Positions 33,566-41,447 of a stretch of DNA of 51,332 nt are shown here, in pieces (position 1 is the first letter of the stretch; each line of letters starts with the position of its first letter). A model generated the notes under the pieces. It saw only the letters and a program-made list of their open reading frames with translations, searched no databases and was not told the DNA's origin. Origin of the DNA: CAYRTD01 sp964426915 (GTDB taxonomy: Bacteria > Bacteroidota > Bacteroidia > Bacteroidales > GCA-2748055); assembly GCA_964426915.1 (NCBI GenBank), contig CAYRTD010000011.1:1-51332 (forward strand), read 5' to 3'. Both the position numbers and the translations under genes were made by a program.

Positions 33566-35164
33566 TTACATTCGGTATACACCGGTTTTAGGCTCATCGA
33601 ATTTCTTGTTCATACACACCGAAAGGCTGATTGCCAGGACCTCCCTTGTACTGACAGGATCAATTATTCCATCATCCCATAACCTTGAGGAACTATAATA
33701 TGCAGAACTCTCTTTTTCATATTTATCAAGAATATCCTCACGCATCTTTAATAATATATCATCGTCAGATCCATTTTCAATTTGCGACGATTTAATACTT
33801 AAAAGTACATTTGCTGCCTGTTCTCCCCCCATCACTGCAATCCGTGAGTCCGGCCACATAAATAAAAAATTGGGGTCGTAAGCTCTTCCCGCCATTGCAT
33901 AATTACCCGCACCATATGACCCGCCGGTTATCAGGGTAATTTTGGGTACAGTAGCTGTTGCCACAGCATGAATAAGTTTGGCCCCGTCTCTTGCAATGCC
34001 TTTATGTTCGAAATTTTTTCCCACAATAAAACCCGTAATATTCTGAAGAAAAAGCAATGGGATTTTTCTGAAATTACATAACTCAATAAAATGCGTTGCT
34101 TTCAATGAACTCTCTGAAAAAAGAATGCCATTATTGGCAATAATACCTACAGGAATTCCCATTATGTGGGCAAAACCTGTCACTATTGATGTTCCGTACC
34201 GCTCCTTGAATTCATGAAACCGACTGCCATCAGCAATCCTTGCAATAATTTCCCTGGCATCCACTGTATTCTTTTTAGCGGAAGTTATCAAACCATAGAG
34301 ATCTTCAATATCATATGCCGGATCTTCAGCATCCTTCAAATTTAATTTCTGTTTATCCGGTAAGGAAAGGCTTTCAAAGATATTACGGCATATCTGAATG
34401 GCATGAATATCATTATCAGCAAAATGATCGGCTACACCTGAGATAGTAGTATGAACATCAGCACCACCAAGTTCTTCGGCTGTTACTTCTTCGCCGGTAG
34501 CCGCTTTTACAAGCGGGGGACCACCAATGAAAATCGTACCCTGATTTCTGACGATGATCGTTTCATCACTCATAGCGGGAACGTAGGCTCCTCCTGCCGT
34601 ACAACTGCCCATTACAATGGCTATCTGTGGAATGCCCTGTGCGGAGAGTCGTGATTGATTATAGAATATTCGTCCAAAATCAAACCTGTCGGGAAAAACT
34701 TCATCTTGTTTCGGCAAAAAAACACCACCGGAATCAACCATATATACACAGGGTAAACGGTTTTGAAATGCTATTTCCTGGGCCCGGATGTGTTTTTTTA
34801 TAGTTTCTTTAATATAGGTGCCGCCTTTTACCGTAGCATCATTGGCTATAATGACAGACTCCCTGCCATTTATCCTGCCCAATCCTGTAATAATTCCGGC
34901 AGAGGGGAACTGATTTTCATACTGATCATAAGCGGCAAAAGCTGATAGTTCAAGAAAAGGAGTGCCGTGGTCGATTAAAAGATCTATCCTTTCACGCGCC
35001 AAAAGTTTACCTCTGCTCTTATGTTTTTCCCGGGATTTTGTTCCTCCTCCTTGCATAACAGACTGCAGTCTAACACGGTAATCTCTGATTACCTCAAGGT
35101 ATTCTTTCTTGTTTTGAGTGAAAAAATCACTTCCTGGTTTTATTTCAGATGCTAACTTGAACAA
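33566..35164 (-). CDS. mccB: methylcrotonyl-CoA carboxylase carboxyltransferase subunit
   Basis: Beta subunit that moves the carboxyl group from biotin to 3-methylcrotonyl-CoA, 532 residues. Family hallmarks are KHKSRGKLLARERID near the N-terminus, VMGSCTAGGAYVPAMSDE, IFIGGPPLVKAATGEEV followed by ELGGADVHTTISGVADHFA, and VAIMGGEQAA-like VMGGEQAANVL near the C-terminus. The GPPLVKAATGE region is typical of methylcrotonyl rather than propionyl carboxylases. The reading frame has no ATG at the right place: an in-frame stop lies just upstream and the first codon is TTG at 35164, needed to keep the conserved N-terminus. It is the first gene of the nine-gene leftward block. Confidence 0.92.
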   Translation of the reverse strand: MFKLASEIKPGSDFFTQNKKEYLEVIRDYRVRLQSVMQGGGTKSREKHKSRGKLLARERIDLLIDHGTPFLELSAFAAYDQYENQFPSAGIITGLGRINGRESVIIANDATVKGGTYIKETIKKHIRAQEIAFQNRLPCVYMVDSGGVFLPKQDEVFPDRFDFGRIFYNQSRLSAQGIPQIAIVMGSCTAGGAYVPAMSDETIIVRNQGTIFIGGPPLVKAATGEEVTAEELGGADVHTTISGVADHFADNDIHAIQICRNIFESLSLPDKQKLNLKDAEDPAYDIEDLYGLITSAKKNTVDAREIIARIADGSRFHEFKERYGTSIVTGFAHIMGIPVGIIANNGILFSESSLKATHFIELCNFRKIPLLFLQNITGFIVGKNFEHKGIARDGAKLIHAVATATVPKITLITGGSYGAGNYAMAGRAYDPNFLFMWPDSRIAVMGGEQAANVLLSIKSSQIENGSDDDILLKMREDILDKYEKESSAYYSSSRLWDDGIIDPVSTREVLAISLSVCMNKKFDEPKTGVYRM

Positions 35165-35315
35165 GGTGCAGGTTGTTTAGTAAATTTATAGATCATAACA
35201 ATGCTTATTTAATAATGTTTAAATTTTTCACTAAACAATTAAACAAAATTTTTTATTTTCAGGGTAACAATTTACATTTTTTCCCGTTAAATAATGAGTA
35301 TTTAAATAATTTCCG

Positions 35316-35323
35316 TAATTTCG
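35316..35323 (+). promoter_or_regulatory. weak candidate -7 box TAATTTCG
   Basis: TAATTTCG lies 25 bases before the small NUMOD-like gene and matches the box proposed for uxaE. No TTTG is found at the expected distance upstream. Confidence 0.25.
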
Positions 35324-35347
35324 TCCTGAAGGCAAAAAATAACACTT

Positions 35348-35659
35348 ATGTCAACACACAGCGACAATTCCCCTGAAGAATCCAAGAAGAAAATTGAAAA
35401 TAAGAGAAGGCAAAAAAAATATAATCTTCCGGTAATTGGCCATTTTGCGGATAAAAGCATTGAGTTTAACAGTATTCTTCAGGCCGAAGCTGTTACGGGA
35501 ATTCATTATACCCTTATATTTGAAGCATGTATCGGAAAAATTTATAAAGCAAAAAATGTATTATGGGAATTTAAGAAGGGAAATCATTATATAAAGTACA
35601 AAGCCTATTACATCAATGTTCAGGAAAGTTATACCCGAAGTGGAGGGTTCAACGGATAG
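35348..35659 (+). CDS. small protein with a NUMOD1/IENR1-like DNA-binding module
   Basis: A 103-residue protein, basic at the N-terminus (KKKIENKRRQKK at 13-24). Residues about 42-75 (FNSILQAEAVTGIHYTLIFE then CIGKIYKAKNVLWEF) follow the F-x-S-I-x-x-A...TGI...I...C-x-GK-x-x-x-A-x-x-x-W pattern of the NUMOD1/IENR1 helix-turn-helix found in homing endonucleases. No nuclease domain is attached, so it may be a stand-alone DNA-binding protein. It runs divergently from the mccB operon, with its start 183 bases away, so a regulatory role there is possible but unsupported. Confidence 0.55.
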   Translation: MSTHSDNSPEESKKKIENKRRQKKYNLPVIGHFADKSIEFNSILQAEAVTGIHYTLIFEACIGKIYKAKNVLWEFKKGNHYIKYKAYYINVQESYTRSGGFNG

Positions 35660-35705
35660 TTTGTATTCAAAAAACAGACTCAACCCGGTAAATAATCCTC
35701 ATTAT

Positions 35706-36170
35706 TTATTCAAGAATCACCTTTTCATAAGCCTCCAATATCTGTTCCGGCTTCCTTCGCTTTCTTAAATATTCCTCAAACTCATCAGTATCCTGATCAT
35801 AGATTGAAATACAAATATCAAGCACCTCGTTAAACTTCTTTCTTGCCTCTGCTTCTTCAATACGTCCCTTTCGCAGTTCTTTTTTAAAGTATCTGTCCAA
35901 TTTCCGTACTGAATAATAGATAACGGGTTTTTTCACAATTACTTTATCGACCGGAGACATTGGAGTACCCTTTTCTATGTGGGTGTATATCTTTTTCAGA
36001 AGAAAAGTTTTATTCGCAATTTCATCTCCCAGAAAATGACTTCCCGCAAAACTATAATCGATTTGCATTTGATTAGCCTGATACAATTCATCCTGAAAAA
36101 CAAATTTTTCCTGCCCGTTTAAGGCTAATGCACTAACAATCATAGTAGCAACTACAAAAATCTTTTTCAT
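35706..36170 (-). CDS. exported hypothetical protein (154 aa)
   Basis: Signal peptide at residues 1-19 (MKKIFVVATMIVSALALNG then QEKF). The mature part is helical and rich in Lys and Glu, with RKLDRYFKKELRKGRIEEAE suggesting a coiled helix, and a C-terminal EEYLRKRRKPEQILEAYEKV. It has no cysteines in the mature part and no recognised domain. The gene stands alone between divergent and convergent neighbours. Likely periplasmic; function unknown. Confidence 0.7.
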   Translation of the reverse strand: MKKIFVVATMIVSALALNGQEKFVFQDELYQANQMQIDYSFAGSHFLGDEIANKTFLLKKIYTHIEKGTPMSPVDKVIVKKPVIYYSVRKLDRYFKKELRKGRIEEAEARKKFNEVLDICISIYDQDTDEFEEYLRKRRKPEQILEAYEKVILE

Positions 36171-36202
36171 AATCCAATTTTTTAGGTATAAGGGTTAGAT
36201 GA

Positions 36203-36210
36203 CAAAAATA
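36203..36210 (-). promoter_or_regulatory. candidate -7 box TATTTTTG
   Basis: On the minus strand the bases read TATTTTTG, an exact TAnnTTTG match 33 bases before the start of the 154-residue exported protein. The nearest TTTG is only 14 bases further upstream, so the pair is imperfect. Confidence 0.35.
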
Positions 36211-36267
36211 AGAAAATAATTAATCAAATGAACATATGTAATAATGTTAATTGTTTTTTGGAGGGAC

Positions 36268-36425
36268 GGTGATCGGTGGTCGGTATGACGTCAATTGGTG
36301 TTGGCAACCCCGACAGGGGTTGAACTGGAATAGCCATGGGTGACACCTGTCCGCCTCTGGAGGAACCCGTGGAATGGATGACACTGGTCCACCTCTGCAG
36401 GAACCCGCAGTACAATGTATGATGG
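36268..36425. repeat. dispersed intergenic repeat family 2
   Basis: The segment begins with a short GGTGATCGGTGGTCGGTA piece, then GGCAACCCCGACAGGGGTTG, then two imperfect tandem blocks of the form GACACCTGTCCGCCTCTGG / GACACTGGTCCACCTCTGC, each followed by AGGAACCCG. The CCCCGACAGGGG part can fold as a hairpin. A shortened relative is at 52-76. It fills most of the 336-base gap between two leftward genes; no gene is seen there. Confidence 0.65.
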
Positions 36426-36506
36426 ACCTCCCACTACCACGCTTTGCCTTACGAAACGTTAGCGTAGCAAGGGAGCATTTGAACTACATTCAGAATAAAA
36501 AAAGCA

Positions 36507-38474
36507 TCATTCAGCAGCGAAGGTGATTCCTTTCCATTCATCGGTACGGAAAGGAGATGCCGGCAGCCCTTCTTTATTATATAAATTGGCATCTTCCGGG
36601 TTATTTGCCCATCCATATCTTACAGCAACCGGATTTTCAACCTTTTCGGAAAATACAATTACCTTTCCATTTTCAATTTTTGCCTTTGCCCAGTGAAACT
36701 TCCCGTCCTCACCAGCGACGGTAAATCCCATCAGATAACCGTATTTATCTTTGGCAATTAGTCCGCTTCCTTTATGAGTGAAGCTAATAATTGCCTTTCC
36801 ACCAGTAAATTCTACCGATTCATAAACAGGACCCTGATAAACCAGGTCTCTGTCATAAGCTATCTTCAGGGCATTAAGGGCCAGCCTGTAACCAACGTCC
36901 TGTTTATTGCGGGGATGAATATCATCGGACTCACCAATATCAATTGCTACTGCCATACCGACATTCTCAAGTTTATCAAGTGTCATTAGCTGAGCTTCCC
37001 TTAATTCTGCCCATGCACTTTCCTCCGGTGTATCCCCGGCTTCCATAAAATTTGCGAGCTGAACCATTATGAAAGGCATGTTTGGTTGCTCCCATTTATC
37101 TCTCCAGCATTCTATCAGCAAGGGCATCAGTTTACGATACTGATAGGCCCGGCCGGCATTTGACTCACCCTGGTACCATATGGCCCCCTTAACTGAAAGA
37201 GCAAGTAAGGGATGGATCATACCATTATATAATGATGAAGGGACATCATTTGGGCTACCGGAATTGCCGGGTTTTAAAACAAAGTTCTCAGCGGTTAATC
37301 TGTATTTCCATTCACCTGCAAGACTTTGGGTATAATCTTCTGATTTAACCGACATCACATCAGGACCGCCCCGGAAACCTCCACTTCCGGAATAATCTTC
37401 TACCCTTACAGCAATTACATTTTTTCCGGGTTTCAGGATTTCAGGAGAAACTTTATAAATCCTGGGCTTGTTATGACTTTTTTTCATACCGCCTACTTTA
37501 ATACCGTTTACCCATGTTTCATCCGTATCATCAATTTTACCAAGATGGAGGGTGATCCCCTTCTCTGCAATATCCGCCGGTAAATCAAATTCTTTTCTGT
37601 ACCATACTGTTCCATCAATATCAGGCAGACCGTTCTTTTCCCATAAACCCGGTACATCAGCAAGCTTCCAAAGGTCATAATCCACATTAACAGCAGACCA
37701 GTCTTCCTCAACGGGATTCTCAAAATCAAGTCCGAAATCTTTCATCAACTGACTCAACACTTCCTCTTGCCTGAGCTTAATGGTTTCCTCATCCAGTATT
37801 TCCACACTTTCGAGTTTTTCTTTAAAAACATCAATAGTAGTAATGTAATCACTGCTGGTCCAGGCCTCAATATTTGTCCCACCCCAGCTGGTGCTGATAA
37901 GTCCGACCGGAACTCCTGTTTCCCTGTGGATATGGCGACCAAAAAAATATCCGACAGCGGAAAAGGCGGGTACACTCTCAGGATCACAGACTTTCCATCG
38001 GGTTTCAGGTACGTCATCGGCAGGTGCATAACTAAAATTATTATCGATATGTAAAAGTCTTATTTCCGGATAACCGGCATTACGGATCTCTTCTTCTGCA
38101 TTATCAGATCTTTTCACATTCCAGGCCATGTTCGACTGACCCGAACATATCCAGACATCTCCAATAAGAATATTTTCCAGCCTGATCTCATTTTTTCCAG
38201 AGATTTGAATCTCATAAGGTCCGCCCGCTTCCAGAGCAGGGAAAATAATTGTCCAGTTACCGTTTTCATCGGCCCTGGTTTTCCTGACCTGGCCATTAAA
38301 CTTAATCTTTACTTTCTCATTTTCATCTGCCCAACCCCATAATTTTATTTCTTTTCCACGCTGAAGTACCATATCCGAACTCAGAATCTCCGGTAGCCGG
38401 ATATCAGCATAAGCGGTACTGAATAAAAATGTAAAAAGAACAAGAAATGCAAAGAGGCTGGTTGATGTTTTCAT
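36507..38474 (-). CDS. exported sialate O-acetylesterase
   Basis: Removes acetyl esters from sialic acids (or other sugars) outside the cytoplasm. Start chosen at ATG 38474 (MKTSTSLFAFLVLF), because the longer frame begins with TTG and would spoil the signal peptide. The 655-residue protein has the SGNH-type block CSGQSNMAWNV with nucleophile Ser114, GLISTSWGGTNIEAW, the later WYQGESN block and DIGESDDIHPRNKQDVG with the Asp-x-x-His pair. A beta-sandwich like that of family 2 glycosidases is inserted (WYRKEFDLP and DDTDETWVNGIKVG). This is the usual Bacteroidota form. A TATATTTG box at 38502-38509 on the minus strand is a possible promoter element. Confidence 0.92.
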   Translation of the reverse strand: MKTSTSLFAFLVLFTFLFSTAYADIRLPEILSSDMVLQRGKEIKLWGWADENEKVKIKFNGQVRKTRADENGNWTIIFPALEAGGPYEIQISGKNEIRLENILIGDVWICSGQSNMAWNVKRSDNAEEEIRNAGYPEIRLLHIDNNFSYAPADDVPETRWKVCDPESVPAFSAVGYFFGRHIHRETGVPVGLISTSWGGTNIEAWTSSDYITTIDVFKEKLESVEILDEETIKLRQEEVLSQLMKDFGLDFENPVEEDWSAVNVDYDLWKLADVPGLWEKNGLPDIDGTVWYRKEFDLPADIAEKGITLHLGKIDDTDETWVNGIKVGGMKKSHNKPRIYKVSPEILKPGKNVIAVRVEDYSGSGGFRGGPDVMSVKSEDYTQSLAGEWKYRLTAENFVLKPGNSGSPNDVPSSLYNGMIHPLLALSVKGAIWYQGESNAGRAYQYRKLMPLLIECWRDKWEQPNMPFIMVQLANFMEAGDTPEESAWAELREAQLMTLDKLENVGMAVAIDIGESDDIHPRNKQDVGYRLALNALKIAYDRDLVYQGPVYESVEFTGGKAIISFTHKGSGLIAKDKYGYLMGFTVAGEDGKFHWAKAKIENGKVIVFSEKVENPVAVRYGWANNPEDANLYNKEGLPASPFRTDEWKGITFAAE

Positions 38475-38501
38475 TTTTCCAGGGTTTAATAGTGAATAGA
38501 G

Positions 38502-38509
38502 CAAATATA
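38502..38509 (-). promoter_or_regulatory. candidate -7 box TATATTTG
   Basis: Minus-strand TATATTTG exactly matches TAnnTTTG and lies 27 bases before the start of the sialate O-acetylesterase. No -33 TTTG is found at the usual distance. Confidence 0.4.
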
Positions 38510-38585
38510 TATTTTCTTAATGGAGAATCGCTGCATTTCACGAAAAAAAATAGTTTATAGTTTGAAAGGATAATATTTTTAGATA

Positions 38586-38634
38586 GAAAGAACAGGCCCT
38601 AAGGGTTTTCGAAACCCTTAGGGTCTGTTCTTTC
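38586..38634. terminator. long hairpin after gnd
   Basis: A 49-base palindrome with a 23-pair stem and one non-Watson-Crick position (GAAAGAACAG, then CCCTAAGGGTTT, three-base loop, then complements). It lies 21 bases past the gnd stop and before the next leftward gene, so it probably ends the gnd transcript. No long T run follows, so transcript-end protection is an alternative role. Confidence 0.65.
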
Positions 38635-38654
38635 AGAGTAAAAAAATGCAATTC

Positions 38655-40103
38655 TTAGGCATTATAAGTACTCGAAGCGGTTTCGCCCCCTCTCCCGGTC
38701 CAGTTTGTATGAAAAAACTCTCCCCTGGGTTTATCGATTCTTTCATAAGTATGAGCACCAAAATAATCGCGCTGGGCTTGAAGCATATTTGCCGGCAATC
38801 GCTCCGTTCTGTAACCATCAAAATAAGCAAGTGCACTGCTGAATGCCGGCACAGGAATGCCATTGAGAGTAGCAGTAGCAACAACTTTTCTCCAGCCTTC
38901 CTGAGCCTGATGCAGCTTTTCAGTAAAAAAGGGATCCAGCATCATGTTCTGGAGGTCCGGATTTTTATTATAAGCTTCTGTTATTTTACCCAGAAAAGCA
39001 GACCGTATAATACATCCGCCTCTCCACATCTGAGCAATGCCGCCATAATTCAGATCCCAATTATACTCTTTTGCGGCTTCTTTCATTAATGCATAGCCCT
39101 GAGCATAAGAGATTATTTTGGAAGCATAGAGAGCGTCCTTAATACTGGCGATAAACTGATCTTTGTTCCCGGAAAATTCAGGTTCAGGTCCCTTGAGTAT
39201 TTTTGCTGCTTCTACCCGTTCTTCTTTTTGTGATGATAGTATTCTGGCAAAGACAGATTCGCCGATAAGCGTAAGCGGAACACCGACATCAAGAGCAGAA
39301 ATAGCTGTCCATTTACCTGTACCCTTCTGACCTGCAGTATCGAGGATTTTTTCAATCAAAGCATCTCCGTCTTCTTTAAAAGCAAGAATATCCCTTGTTA
39401 TTTCAATTAAATAACTGTCAAGGTCTCCTTTATTCCATTCTGCAAATATATCATGCATATCATCAGCAGACATTCCAAGAAGATTCTTCATAATAAAATA
39501 GGCCTCGGAAATGAGCTGCATGTCTCCATATTCAATACCATTGTGGACCATTTTTACAAAATGACCGGCACCGTCTTTGCCTACCCAGTCACAACAGGGA
39601 ATTCCTTCAACCTTAGCAGCAATATCCTGAAATATTTCCTTAAGCTCGGGCCATGCGTCATCTGATCCTCCGGGCATGATAGAGGGACCTTTCAGTGCAC
39701 CTTCTTCACCTCCTGATACTCCGGTGCCAATAAACCGGAAACCTTTGCTTTCAACATATTTTGTTCTGCGGATAGTATCGGGAAAATGAGAATTACCCCC
39801 ATCTATTATAATATCACCCTCTTCGAGATAAGGAATTATTTTCTCAATGAAATCATCTACAGGTTTGCCGGCTTTTACCAGCATCATTACTTTCCTTGGG
39901 CTCTTGAGCGATTTAACCAGCTCTTCAATGCTGTGTGCGCCAATAAAATTCTTTCCTTTACCCCTCCCACTGATAAATTTATCAACTTTTTCAACGGTTC
40001 TGTTATAAACAGCTACCGTGTACCCTTTACTTTCCATATTCAGCACCAGGTTTTCCCCCATGACTGCTAAACCAATAAGACCAATGTCTGCTAATTTTTC
40101 CAT
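38655..40103 (-). CDS. gnd: 6-phosphogluconate dehydrogenase, decarboxylating
   Basis: Oxidative pentose-phosphate enzyme giving ribulose 5-phosphate, CO2 and NADPH. Length of 482 residues is typical of the long form. Motifs: IGLAVMGENLVLNMESKG (9-26), NRTVEK for the NADP phosphate, GGNSHFPDTIRR, GTGVSGGEEGALKGPSIMPG, and KMVHNGIEYGDMQLI with the catalytic Lys and Glu region. Repeat family 1 copy D lies upstream and a hairpin downstream, so it is probably its own transcription unit. It may draw on gluconate made from sugar acids, but no gluconate kinase is present. Confidence 0.96.
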   Translation of the reverse strand: MEKLADIGLIGLAVMGENLVLNMESKGYTVAVYNRTVEKVDKFISGRGKGKNFIGAHSIEELVKSLKSPRKVMMLVKAGKPVDDFIEKIIPYLEEGDIIIDGGNSHFPDTIRRTKYVESKGFRFIGTGVSGGEEGALKGPSIMPGGSDDAWPELKEIFQDIAAKVEGIPCCDWVGKDGAGHFVKMVHNGIEYGDMQLISEAYFIMKNLLGMSADDMHDIFAEWNKGDLDSYLIEITRDILAFKEDGDALIEKILDTAGQKGTGKWTAISALDVGVPLTLIGESVFARILSSQKEERVEAAKILKGPEPEFSGNKDQFIASIKDALYASKIISYAQGYALMKEAAKEYNWDLNYGGIAQMWRGGCIIRSAFLGKITEAYNKNPDLQNMMLDPFFTEKLHQAQEGWRKVVATATLNGIPVPAFSSALAYFDGYRTERLPANMLQAQRDYFGAHTYERIDKPRGEFFHTNWTGRGGETASSTYNA

Positions 40104-40128
40104 GATTTTGATTTTATATTATTAAAAA

Positions 40129-40285
40129 AGTGTCCGCCAATAAAGTCAAGTGTCTGTTTCAGAACTAAACCGCCAATTGGCGGTGTGCTCAGCGAAGCTA
40201 ATGCTCGAGATCAAGCCTGCCCGCCTAAGGATGGCCAGTGCAACAGCAGGCGGGCAACGCAGATATCGAACATTATGGACAGACT
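40129..40285. repeat. dispersed repeat family 1, copy D
   Basis: About 157 bases with left part AGTGTCCGCCAATAAAGTCA and right end GAACATTATGGACAGACT. It contains the same inserted block as copy C (CCGCCAATTGGCGGTG, then GCTCAGCGAAGCTAA) and a GCCCGCCT/AGGCGGGC inverted repeat. It lies between gnd and pdxB. Confidence 0.75.
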
Positions 40286-40292
40286 AAATAAG

Positions 40293-41447
40293 TTAACAAA
40301 AGCAATCGAGTTCCAATACGGAAAAGCCAAGGTTTCCGAGGATCTCATCAATATTTTCAAAAGGATTATTATTAAGTCTTACCGTATAATAAGACGGTTC
40401 TCTTCTAACAGGATAATTAGCTCTCAGATCTTCAAAGGAACCCGGGTCGTTTCGTAATGATGCATCATCCTTCATAATCTCATACGTTCTGAGATAGATA
40501 TCAGAAATTATCTCCTGCTCATCCATACTACCGCAATCAATTACTATATTATCAATTTCTGTTCCCGGTAATTCTTTTGCTTTCCAGTTTTCAAGGCCCA
40601 AATCAAAAAAGCCTGAAATTGCACGAACACTCATTTCCGTACCTTTTGCCTTCCCGTCAACAGAATAACCGGCTATATGTGGTGTGGCAATTCCGGCCAA
40701 TTTCAGAAGTTCCCTGTCGGGCGCCGGTTCGTTATTCCACACATCCAGGACTGCATCTTTTACTTTCCCGTCTGCCAAAGCATTTTTAAGAGCCGGTTCA
40801 TCCATGATCTCCCCCCGTGAGGTATTTATAATGATCGCATTCTTTTTGAGTGAGAAGAGAAAATCACGATTGGCCAGGTTCAGTGTACAGTGTTGGGTTT
40901 TAAGGTTAAGGGGTACATGAAAGCTAATAATATCAGATTCAGTCCTGATATCATCCAGGGAATGAAATCCAGATTTCCCTTCCCTCTCTTCGCGGGGAGG
41001 GTCATTATGTAACACCTTCATCCCTAAAGAACTGGCAATGCGTGACACTTTTTGCCCGACATTACCCACCCCAACAATTCCCAAAGTTTTATCCTTGAGG
41101 CTGAAACGATGCTTATCAGCCAGGGTTAATAAGGCAGCAGTCAGATATTGCTCTACGGATGAGGAATTGCAACCCGGTGCATTTGTCCATTTAATTCCTT
41201 TCCGGTCACAATAATCAGTATCAATATGATCATAACCTATCGTAGCGGAAGCTATAAATGTAACCTTCGAACCCTCCAGAAGCTGACGGTTACATTTTGT
41301 CCGGGTTCTTATCAAAAGGGCATCAGCATCTTTTATAATCTCATTATTCATTTCTTTTCCCGGTACATATTCTATCTCTGCAACTTCCTCAAAGGCACCT
41401 CTTAAAAAAGGTACCTTATCATCTGCTATGATTTTTATCCTTTTCAT
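40293..41447 (-). CDS. pdxB: erythronate-4-phosphate dehydrogenase
   Basis: NAD-dependent 2-hydroxyacid dehydrogenase acting in the DXP-dependent route to pyridoxal phosphate. The 384-residue protein starts IKIIADDKVPFLRGAFEE, has the NAD motif GIVGVGNVGQKV, INTSRGEIMDEPAL, and TPHIAGYSVDGKAKGTEM with the catalytic His, all typical of PdxB, including the C-terminal PdxB-specific domain. Its ATG overlaps the larA-like stop codon by four bases, so the two are almost certainly co-transcribed. That pairing has no obvious metabolic reason. Confidence 0.93.
   Translation of the reverse strand: MKRIKIIADDKVPFLRGAFEEVAEIEYVPGKEMNNEIIKDADALLIRTRTKCNRQLLEGSKVTFIASATIGYDHIDTDYCDRKGIKWTNAPGCNSSSVEQYLTAALLTLADKHRFSLKDKTLGIVGVGNVGQKVSRIASSLGMKVLHNDPPREEREGKSGFHSLDDIRTESDIISFHVPLNLKTQHCTLNLANRDFLFSLKKNAIIINTSRGEIMDEPALKNALADGKVKDAVLDVWNNEPAPDRELLKLAGIATPHIAGYSVDGKAKGTEMSVRAISGFFDLGLENWKAKELPGTEIDNIVIDCGSMDEQEIISDIYLRTYEIMKDDASLRNDPGSFEDLRANYPVRREPSYYTVRLNNNPFENIDEILGNLGFSVLELDCFC

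Noticed and set aside
33566..35164. Propionyl-CoA carboxylase instead of methylcrotonyl-CoA carboxylase
   Set aside because: The GGPPLVKAATGEEV region and the neighbouring methylglutaconyl-CoA hydratase favour methylcrotonyl-CoA; no methylmalonyl-CoA genes are present.
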